The translations under genes and the position numbers were made by a program. A stretch of DNA of 64,000 nucleotides. It comes from Ceratopteris richardii (Eukaryota; Streptophyta; Polypodiopsida; Polypodiales; Pteridaceae). The notes under the pieces were generated by a model. That model did not search any database and was not told where the DNA came from. It saw only the letters and a list, made by a program, of their open reading frames with translations. Numbering within the stretch: the stretch's first letter is position 1; the number at the start of each line of letters is the position of its first letter. Location of the stretch: the NCBI GenBank assembly GCA_020310875.1, contig CM035435.1:65627836-65691835 (forward strand). The letters are read 5' to 3'. This document shows positions 53,736 to 64,000 of the stretch, piece after piece.

Positions 53736-54709
53736 TGTTGGAATTTTGGGGCCCCAAGAACTTCCAATACTAAAAACCTTTGAGCATACACACTTAATTA
53801 AATAAGATGATAAGAGAGAGATAGAAAGAGATCTTGAGACAAGAGTAAGTAACATAAGCAAAGTGCTTACTCACTAAATATAGATGGCCGAATTACAACA
53901 TAGGAGTACTAATCAATGATATAATTGTGCACTCCCTAGATGGAAGAATAGCCAAGAATATGATGATGTACAAAATTCAGATTATGTTGTTATAATCTGA
54001 GTGTGTGTGAAGTAAACGAGGAACGAAGTGAACCTAACCTCTCAAGATAGTGTAAGAAATCTGAAAATCAGCAAACCCTAATTCTGAAATTAGGGTTCAG
54101 AAACCCTAAAAACAGAAAATAAGGTTAACTTACAAAAGATAGCTGCCACTAACTTGTAGAAGACTCCTTGCTTCAAGAGAGTAGCCTCTCCTTCACCTTC
54201 CTTCACCTCCAAAGCTTCAGAACTCCAAAATTGACACAAAGTAAGCATCAACTCTAGCTTGAATTGTTCAAGAGTATGTCCCAAGTGCTTCTTATATAGT
54301 TGTAGTCTCCCAAAATAAAGCATGCACCAAAACTAGCGAACAAATCCAACGTAGAGCCCAAAAGCTGCAATCGTAATTTTAAATAACTCTATCGCTGTTT
54401 TATTGCTTTTCATGGTGAAAAAAAATCCCATCACTAAAAATGGCTCTAACTTTTAATTTGATCGCTAAATATAACCTGCTTTTGCCATCCTGACTTAATA
54501 ACGTGCTTCTTCCTCCATTTTGGGCTGAATTAGGGTTTGACTTTTCTCCCAACTCTGACTTCTGATGAAGAAATGAAGCATATCACCGGATAGCTCTCGC
54601 CAAGCTCTATCTATCTAGCCTAAAAAAGTCTTACCCAAACTCTACAAAAAATGCTAAGTCCAAAATAGGATTTGCTGGAAATGGACCATATGTACATTGA
54701 TTTCCAACA
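53736..54709 (-). repeat. copia-2 3' LTR
   Basis: 974 bp, TGTTGGAATTTTGG...TTTCCAACA. Direct repeat of 58739-59731, with a 25-30 bp gap near 54500 and scattered substitutions. The ends carry the short inverted repeat TGTTGGAA/TTCCAACA. Confidence 0.96.
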
Positions 54710-54720
54710 ATCCCTCCCTC
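54710..54720 (-). promoter_or_regulatory. copia-2 polypurine tract
   Basis: GAGGGAGGGAT on the minus strand, next to the 3' LTR. Confidence 0.85.
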
Positions 54721-57700
54721 AATTGCATATTGGAACAAGCTTCAGTAACCTGCACATCTTCTCATGATTATCTCTAGTCAATGCTTTGCTAAATATATCT
54801 CCAACATTCTCACTAGAAGGAACATAAACCAACTCAATGTGCTTCTTTGCTATCTGCTCTCGAATATAGTGGTAGTGAACCTCTATATGTTTTGTCCTTG
54901 CATGATGCACTGGATTCTTTGCTATAGCTATTGCACTCTGGCTATCTGAAAATATATGAATGGGTTCATATACTCTCAAATCCAGATAACTGAAAATCTT
55001 CTGCAACCAAACTGACTCCAAAGTAGCTGTAAATGCTTCACAATATTCAGCTTCACACGATGAAGTTGCAATAGTGGGTTGTCTCTTTGAAAGCCATGAG
55101 ATAATACACTCTCCAAGATAAAAACAAAATCCACTAGTACTTCTTCTTGTGTCTCTATTACCTGCCCAATCAGAATCTGAAAATCCTTTCAGTGATAAAT
55201 GTGTAGATTTCAAAAATACCATAGCATAATTTGAAGTTCCCTTCAAATATCTGAAGATCCGCTTTACTACTTTCCAATGTACCATTGTGGGATTCTGCAT
55301 GAACCTTGGTACTTGAGAAATTGCAAACTGTATATCTCGACGTGTATTACAAAGATATATCAAGCACCCAACTGCTTGACAATATAAAGTAGCATCAAAT
55401 GACTCTTCATCTGTTACTATTTGTAAAGACCCCTTCTGATCCATAGGTGTTTGCATAGGTTTAGAATCAGTCATCTGAAACCTTTCTAATAGTTTCTCAA
55501 TATAGTTTTGTTGTATCATATAGATACACTCATCCTTAAATAGAAACTAAATCCCAAGATAATAATGCAAGATTCCTAAATCATTCACATCAAATGTTTG
55601 CTTCAACTGTTCTTTGAACATCTGCTAATCTTCATCTCTGGGACCTGTGCCTTTTAATCATCCACATAAATGATTGCTATAATCATCATACCTATTTCAG
55701 CTTTGACATAAAGAGTTGGAGTTGCATCTGAGTTGTGGAAACCAACGGATAAAAGATATGTGTGTATCTTTTCATACCACGCTCTAGGTGCCTGTTTTAA
55801 TCCATACAAAGCTTCTATAAGCTTACATACTAAGTGTTCTTTACCTATTTCTTCAAAACCTTTTGACTGCTGAATATATACATCTTCATGTAAATCACCA
55901 TTTAGAAAATGAGTCTTTATGTCAAGTTGATATACATTCCAAACAAAATATATTGCTAAAGCAAGTATTGACCTAATAACATGATCTTTTTGTTGTTGTT
56001 GTCTAATCTGACTCCACGTTCTTCCTGTAAAAGTCTTTATACCACTATCTTTCCATGTCTGATATAACGAAGGTGTATCCTTAAATAATGGTGAAACTCT
56101 TTCTTACTCTTCAGTCTCCACTGGATCTGGAATGTGTCCCTCACAGGCACTAGGACTTTCTGGAACTCTAGTACTTTCTTCCATTTCTGGAACTAAAGTC
56201 TCACGTGGAACTGATTATGTAGAAGGTTGTGAAATTCCTCTTTCTTCAATCCTAGGAATTTTAGCTCCCTCTTGATATGGCTGAACATGTATATCCAAAT
56301 TCTGTCTAAAAAATCCATAGTCATTTTCACTAATGAACTCTGGTATTTCTGCATCTTTATCATATACCTTATTTTCAGCAATATATGCATTGCGTGAAAG
56401 GATAACTTCACCTGTCTCTGGAACATAAAACCTGTATCCTTTGCTTTCAATAGGATATCCAATAAAAATAGCTTTTCTTGTCTTTACATCTACTTTGCCA
56501 CGATCCTTTTTCTCAACATGTACATAAAAAAGTGATCCGAACACTCTGAAATAACTCACATTAGGTTTTCTACCATAATATGCTTCATAAGGTGTGATTA
56601 CCTTTAAAGCTTTTGTAGAAGACCTGTTTAAAATGTGATTAGCTGTATGTACTGCATCAAACCATAATTTTGGTGAAAGCTTCTTGGATGCCATCATGCT
56701 CCGCATCATCTCAACAAGTAATCTATTCTTTCTTTTTGCAACACCATTCTACTCAGGAGTTTAAGCAATAGTAAGATGTCGAGTAATACTTTTTTCCTCA
56801 AGAAATGTCTGGAACTCATTTGACAAGTATTCTCCACCTCTATCACTTCTGAGAATCTAGATGGTTACCTGACTTTCATTTTCAACCATAGCTACAAATT
56901 TCTTGAACATAGGAAAGACTTCTGACTTCAACTTAAGACCATAGATCCATGAGTATCTCATAAAATCATCAACAAATAGAACAAAACACCTAAAACCTTG
57001 AATAGAGTCTGCTCTCATAGGTCCATTCACATCTGAATGAATAATGTGCAATTTCTTGGTAGCTCTAATATGACCATGTTTCTTGAAAGGTAGTTTATGC
57101 ATCTTACCTTCAAGACAACCTTCACATATATTTGAATCATATGGTATCTTGAATGAGGGTAAACTCTCAACCATACCTCTGTCTTTGATACTCTTGAGAG
57201 CTCCAAAACTGATATGTCCGAATCTTTCATGCCATAACTTCATATCTTCCACTGGTGACCAAGATTTGACAACATATGCTTGACTCATTTTTGACAAAAT
57301 AAAAATCCCTCCTTTATGCTCACCTTGCAAAATACATTTCTCTTCTTTGTGTGACAAGATCTTACAAAGATCTCTCTCAAATACAACTTTGAAACCATCA
57401 CCTAAAAATGCAGATATAGATAGCAAATTCTTCTTCATGTCAGGTACATATAAAACATCTAAAATTTGAAAATTACCACCTTCTCTTGATTTTAGGGTTA
57501 TTGTACCTATTCCCACAACATCCAAATCATTGTCATCTGCAATAGTAACTCTTCAACCTAAAGAATATAAAAGAGAAGAAAATATTTCTCTGCATCCTGT
57601 CATATGCTTTGTAGCACCTGAATCAAATATCCAAGGATGTGCTGAAAGAACTTGTAAGGCTTTCTGATCAAAAGCTACTTCCTCAATGGTGATACACGCA

Positions 57701-58698
57701 TAAGAATCACCTTGAGATTTCCCTTTTTTATCATCTTCTGCAACATTACATGATGCCTTTTTCTTTTTGCTGCAATCCTTTTCTGACAAACTGTTATGAA
57801 ATGTCGAGGTTTATTGCAATAGTGACATAATGCTTCCTTCTTCTTAGAAGACTTCTCTTTAGATGTAGTAGAAAGAGAATCTCAAGTAGAAGGTGAAAGA
57901 GACTTACTTTCCTTCTTGGATTGCTTTTCCTTCTTATTCTTCTTCTTCATTTTACCCTTTGATGAAGATAAAAGTGCTTCTTGATTCTCTTTCACTCCCT
58001 TCAACTGATCTTCATCTTGAAGTAACAAGAACTCTTAACTCTTCAAATGTAACCTCTCTATCTCTTGTGGTAAGGGTAAGAGTGGTTATAAAAGACCGAT
58101 ATGAGATAGGAAGTGAATTAATCAGTGTATTTACCATTTCTTCATCAGATATCTCAACTCCTACATTTAGAAGTTGATCTCTCAAGTCAACGAGCTTTGT
58201 AATGTGGGTTTGAATTGACTCACCAGCCTTCATCCTTGTATTTGCTAGTTGTCTCCTCAAGTGACCTTTCCTAGCATGATTTCTTATCTGAAAAAGATTC
58301 TCAAGCTTCAACCAAGCTTGTTTAGAACTTCTGCAAGATCTCATCTGTGGTAGAATATGCTTTTTGACACTCATTGCTATGAATGAGAGTGCTAAAGCAT
58401 CTCTAGAATCCCATCTTGCTTGTTCTTCAGTAGGAGGAACTCTGGGTAAGGATCTACCCGTGACTCTAAATGTAGAAGTGGTTACCTCTTCTTCAGTTGG
58501 TTCTGTGATTGCAAAACGAGTACCTCTTGAAGTTGTTGTATCCTCTTCTTCGCCTTCTCGTGTTCGTCTTGTTAGGGATCCATTGAAGATACTCCATAAA
58601 TCCTTTGTCACTAACAAATTCATCATCATGAAACTCCACATAGGATAATTAGACGATCCATCCAACTTGTCCTCAATCTCAATACTATACTCACTCAT
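54719..58698 (-). pseudogene. copia-2 gag-pol
   Basis: Minus strand, 5' to 3': gag 58698-58012 (YPMWSFMMMNLLVTKDLW, ALALSFIAMSVKKHILPQ); intact zinc knuckle CHYCNKPRHFITVC at about 57785-57830 in another frame; protease with FDSGATKHMTG at about 57600-57630; pre-integrase HHCC (LWHERFGHISFGALKS, CEGCLEGKM); integrase core (VDDFMRYSWIYG, LRSDRGGEY, then NGVAKRKNR with Lys for the catalytic Glu); integrase C-terminus to 56215; reverse transcriptase 55990-55520, where the N-terminal part before LDIKTHFLNGDLHEDVYI is deleted; IYVDD followed at once by a stop near 55660; RNase H 55519-54719 in one long frame (DWAGNRDTRRSTSGFCFYLG, SDSQSAIAIAKNPVHHARTK). The frames are long but several stops, a frameshift and the RT deletion make it non-autonomous. 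Confidence 0.93.
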
Positions 58699-58724
58699 CT
58701 TAACTAAGTGTCTATGTCAATTAT

Positions 58725-58737
58725 GCTCTCATACCAA
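58725..58737 (-). promoter_or_regulatory. copia-2 primer-binding site (initiator Met tRNA)
   Basis: TTGGTATGAGAGC on the minus strand right after the 5' LTR. One mismatch to the usual TGGTATCAGAGC. Confidence 0.88.
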
Positions 58738-58738
58738 G

Positions 58739-59731
58739 TGTTGGAATTTTGGGGCCCCAGGATCTTCCAATATTAAAAACCTTTCAACATACACACTTAA
58801 TTAAATAAGATGATAAGAGAGAGATAGAAGGAGATCTTGAGACAAGAGTGAGTAACGTAAGCAAAGTGCTTACTCACTAAATATAGATGGCCGAATTACA
58901 ACATGGGAGTACTACTCAACCATATAATTGTGCACTCACTAGATGGAAGAATAGCCAAGAATATGATGATGTACAAAATTCAGATTATGCTGTTATAATC
59001 TGAGTGTGTGTGAAGTAAATGAGCAACGAAGTGAACCTAACCTCTCAAGATAATGTGAGAAATCTGAAAATCAGCAAACCCTAATTCTGAAATTAGGGTT
59101 CAGAAACCCTAAAAACAGAAAATAAGGTTAACTTACAAAGGATAGCTACCACCAACTTGTAGAAAACTCCTTGCTCCAAGTGAGTAGCCTCTCCTTCACC
59201 TTCCTTCACCTCCAAAGCTTCAGAACTCCAAAATTGACACAAAGTAAGCATCAACTCTAGCTTGAATTGCCCAAGAGTGTGTCCCAAGTGCTTCTTATAT
59301 AGTTGTAGTCTCCCAAAATAAAGCATCCGCCAAAACTAGCGAAAAAATCCAACGTAGAGCTGAAAAGCTGCAATCCTAATTTTAAATAACTCTATCACTG
59401 TTTTATTGTTTTTCATGGTTAAAAAAAATCCCATCGTTAAAAATTGCTCTATTTATCGCTAAATATAACCTGCTTTTGCCATCTTGACTTAATAACCTAC
59501 CTTTTCAAGAATTTGGCCGTTAAAAATGTTTTTCCTCCATTTTGGGCTGAATTAGGGTTTGACTTTTCTCTCAACTCTGACTTCTGATGAAGAAATGAAG
59601 CATATCACTAGATAGCTCTCGCCAAGCTCTATCTATCTAGCCTAAAAAAGTTTTACCCAAACTGTACAAAAAATACTAAGTCCAAAATAGGATTTGCTGG
59701 AAATGGACCATATGTACATTGATTTCCAACA
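58739..59731 (-). repeat. copia-2 5' LTR
   Basis: 993 bp with TG...CA ends, followed by the right target-site duplication CTGCA (59732-59736). LINE-3 ORF1 resumes directly after it. Confidence 0.96.
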
Positions 59732-61118
59732 CTGCAGAGCATCGCCCCCGAACCCAAGGTAACAGCCTTGGAGAAGGAAAACTCCGGGAAGAGCTTCTTG
59801 CTATCTGCAAGAAGCACTCACGGGATCAAGAGGAGTTGCACAATGGGCTTACTGATATGAGGACGAAACTGGACAGCATACGTGAGGAGGGGGAGATCGC
59901 CCCACAGCTAGAGGACATCCGGGTGACTATCAAGAAAGAGTGCATAGAGGTGGTTCAAAGCGAGCTTGAGACTAAAAAAGATGGATGGGTCGAAGTTGTC
60001 AAAAAAAATCTTCGACAGGAGGCAAAGAAGAACAACCACCATGAGGAGATCCACAAAATACACACCACCATTGAGGAGGAGCGGATGTGATAGGCTCGCA
60101 GGCTCAATGTCCACGTCTCCGGCCTAACAGAGACAAATGGATCACCAGAGCAGGAAGGACGTCGCTTGTGCACACTACTTGGATACCGCGCAGATGAGCC
60201 TCTCCCTTTCACTAGAGCCTGGAGAGCAAGACGGCACACCACACGGAGCATAGCACTTATCCTTCAGTTCTCGGATGAGGCCGAGAGGAGAGACTTCCTC
60301 ATACGACAAGCGGTACCACGCACTACAACAGGCACCCCGATCTATTTGGATGACGATCTCACACGGATGCAGGTAGAGCATAGACGTGCATGCATGCTGC
60401 ATGTCCTCCAAGCCTAACGGGAGGGACATCGTGCCCTATACAGAGAAGGTCGTGTCATCATCGAAGGACGACCCACTGACTAGGGATTCGCGGCCTATGA
60501 GACAGCACATCAAGAAGCGCGCATTGGAGTCTCGAACTGCAATGGATCTTTGTGGACACATCCGGGGCGTCTCGAGGAGGTGATGGAGGGCAGAGACATG
60601 ATCTTCTTGACAGAGACATACGAGAGCCTGGGGAGGAGCCTACCGAGGATTGAGGGCTATAGGTGGGAGTCAGCTCACCACCGACAGATGCGTCAGGACA
60701 CCACACGAGGATCAAGAGGAGTGGTTGTGCTCTATAGAGAGTCGCTACAGCACAAGGTACAGGTGGTAGCCAGAGACCTAGAGGCACGTTTCATGTGGAT
60801 ACACCTCCGGCTATTAGAGGAGAGAGCAACGTAATTTGGTGTATGCTATATTGCACCCATCGGCTCGCGCTTTTCACATACCCCTGAGGAGCCCTCAGAA
60901 GGGGAGAGACCAGACACCCCATCGCCATATGACTGCCTCACTGACACCGTTATGGAGTATACCGGGATGGGCGAAGTCTTCCTTGTAGGGGACTTCAATG
61001 CCCGCACTCAAAGCCACCAGTGTGATATCTACAACTTTGACGACCCTGAGAGGACTCACAGTGAACCTCGGCAAGACCAAGATCATGATCTTCCACACCT
61101 CGAGACAGTACGCCATCG

Positions 61119-62349
<1,231 letters not shown>

Positions 62350-62377
62350 CCCCCCCCCCCAATAATTGAATGACGAG

Positions 62378-62411
62378 GAGCCGTATGAGGTGGAAGTCTC
62401 ACGTACGGTTT
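62378..62411 (+). ncRNA. Group II intron domain V-like hairpin upstream of LINE-4
   Basis: 34 nt from GAGCCGTATGAGG to CACGTACGGTTT. It folds as a canonical domain V: lower stem AGCCGUAU/AUACGGUU with the AGC catalytic triad at positions 2-4, a two-base CG bulge on the 3' strand, upper stem GAGGU/GUCUC, and a GGAA loop of GNRA type. Domain V is the catalytic core of self-splicing group II introns of organelles and bacteria. No complete domain VI or intron body is seen: it is preceded by AATAATTGAATGACGAG and followed by TAACCAGT and the LINE-4 start codon. It is probably a captured fragment. Origin (plastid, mitochondrial, bacterial) not assigned. Confidence 0.72.
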
Positions 62412-62419
62412 TAACCAGT

Positions 62420-64000
62420 ATGGCTCCCCATGGACCGGAGGGAAGTGGAAGAACTTATCTCTAAAACCATCAAAGAGGCAAAAAAAGAAGCGGACCGCAC
62501 CCTCAACATGGAGATACCAAAAATGATGGAAAAATTCAGAGGACTCGAAGAACAAGTAAATGTTGAGGAAAGCGAAATGATGGATAAATTCAAAAGACTC
62601 CAAGAACAAGTAAAGACCCTCACAGAAGAGCGAGACACTTGGAGGACAGCCTACGAGCACCTCAAAGAAGAGATGGAGATCTCCAACGTAGAGACACTGA
62701 AAGAAGAAATAAAGAAGGAAATAAAAATGGAGGTAGAATCCACTCAAGAATCTTGGGTAGAAACAGTCCACAAAAGGATTAAGAAGGAAGTCCATGAAGA
62801 CGTGAAGAAGGAATAGCTCACACGAGTTCAAGATACACTCGAGGAGGAGAGACTTAGACACATCCGAGGACTCCACGTTCGAATTACGGGCCTTCATGAG
62901 GGAACATCACCGGAGGAAGATGCCACCGATATCTGCAGTCGACTTCGATACGAGACCATGCCATTCACAGGTGCATGGAGGGCGGGGAGGGATACTTCCC
63001 GGTCGTGAGCACTCATCCTTCACATGAGCTCCGAGGAGACACGGACCGCCTTCTTTAGACGTCGATCAGTACTACATGGACTACCCAGCCGCGCCCTTTA
63101 CATGGACGAGGACCTCACAAGCATGCAGGTAGCACACCGATGCGCGTGCATGCCACAGATACTCTAGGCTCGTCGAGACGAGGAGGCACGATACATGTGG
63201 GTACGCTTGGAGATAGCAGCAAAGAGGTGGATCTACATAGCCATTTGCTACATCCCACCACAATGATCCCGATACTCTTGACATGACCGAAAGGAGCCGC
63301 CCAGAGATAGTGATTGACCCTACACTGCACTCACAGAGGAGATACTACACTATAGCACTCTCGGTGAGGTCTTCCTTATAGGGGACTTCAATGGATGCAC
63401 ACAATCACACTAGTGTGAGTCATATGATATGGAGCACTCACTGATCTTGAGGAGCATAGGACCATAGGAGACACGGACCAACCGAATATTTGCAGACGTG
63501 GGCAAGGACACCACAGGCTACGGAAGACACCTACTCAAGCTCAGCAGTCGACACCATCTCGTTATTTACAACGGGATGCACAGATGGCCAAGATCGGGTG
63601 GATTGACATGCTTTCCACATGGAGGCAACGAGAGCACAGTTGACTACATCATAGGTACCCTTTCTGGGGCATCGCTCATCACTTCACTTGGTATTGGTAG
63701 AGGTCCATTCGGAGCTCATCACACTTTTATCACGCTCACACTCTCATCTCCCCTTCCACTAGACCTACTTTGTCACATACCACGACACACTTCACGTGCG
63801 AGCTCTCACATGTCTACATACACCATTTACACACCCGCCTACTCTCACTAGGTCCACTCTCACCGCTTGACACATTCATCTCACGAATCACCACCATCCT
63901 GCATGACTCAGCTCTACACAGTTTCCCCCACCACACACACGCACACCCACCACGCGGAGGGTCCATGCCCCAAAACCAATGGTATGATGATGAGTGTCGG
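62420..64000 (+). pseudogene. LINE-4: divergent LINE copy, continues past the window
   Basis: Start ATGGCTCCC at 62420 has one extra C compared with LINE-2; a second ATG at 62430 opens the frame 62430-62816, a 128-residue coiled coil (FRGLEEQVNVEESEMMDKFK). After a TAG the RRM (RGLHVRITGLHEGTSPEED) and CTD (ALYMDEDLTSMQVAHRCACM) follow. At about 63176 the sequence jumps from the ORF1 CTD (ARRDE) to the middle of the endonuclease (ARYMWVRLEIAAKRW), so ORF1 end, ORF junction and endonuclease N-terminus are deleted. Then GEVFLIGDFNG, VIYNGMHRWP, STVDYIIG and GAHHTFI, where the catalytic Asp of DH is His. The window ends in NQWYDDECR, matching LINE-2 near 50515. Many stops. Confidence 0.85.

Overview
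The window looks like intergenic and intronic DNA from a large, repeat-rich land-plant nuclear genome. Four things point there: Ty1/copia and Ty3 chromovirus elements with plant-type initiator-Met primer sites, hAT and CACTA DNA-transposon remains, degenerate CCCTAA-type telomere-like motifs, and one host gene with plant-type exons spread over nearly 8 kb. A fern, lycophyte or other large-genome plant would fit; the sequence does not settle which. Almost every long open frame here is either a decayed transposon domain or a microsatellite artefact (poly-Ser/Leu, poly-Cys/Val, poly-Tyr/Ile).

Layout. 1-1380: copia gag and integrase remnants. 1690-3210: gag of a Ty3-like element with two degenerate zinc knuckles. 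3212-7506: minus-strand copia element (copia-1) with two LTRs, abutting a CACTA-type terminus at 7507. 7905-10640: a 2.7 kb CA/CATA satellite with higher-order structure. 10975-11302: retropepsin remnant. 11300-16650: AT-rich, mostly unassigned, with a CA/TA microsatellite and a tRNA-Gln-like SINE head. 16650-18100: LINE remnants. 18340-21845: plus-strand copia-3, whose 3' end and flank are tandemly duplicated (20592-23216 and 23216-31063). The second copy was later split by a chromovirus (24704-29973, target-site duplication CAAGT). 31761-39566 minus: ten phase-consistent exons of a protein phosphatase methylesterase-1 (PME-1) gene, with a 6.3 kb intron that contains a Ty3-like gag-pro element; the N-terminal exons are not in the window. 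40690-43190: LTR-like and copia fragments and a truncated LINE. 43187-45736: hAT transposase gene with a 69-nt poly-G tract in its zinc finger.

45737-64000 is the most unusual part: a head-to-tail run of related LINE (non-LTR) retrotransposons in which nearly every element boundary is a (CT)n tract. LINE-2 (48534-53400) is almost complete, with an L1-type coiled-coil/RRM ORF1 and an APE endonuclease/reverse transcriptase ORF2. LINE-1 is 5'-truncated directly at a (CT)n tract. LINE-3 begins right after the (CT)n that ends LINE-2 and is split by a structurally complete copia-2 insertion (53736-59731, TSD CTGCA). Two short 3'-end copies follow, each capped by (CT)n. LINE-4 (62420 to the window end) follows another (CT)n tract and a 34-nt sequence with every hallmark of a group II intron domain V. 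The simplest reading is a LINE family that inserts into (CT)n microsatellites, comparable in logic to the (TC)n-specific Kibi elements described in fish.

Relative order of events that the nesting supports: LINE-3 before copia-2; tandem duplication of the copia-3 end before the chromovirus; the hAT gene before LINE-1.
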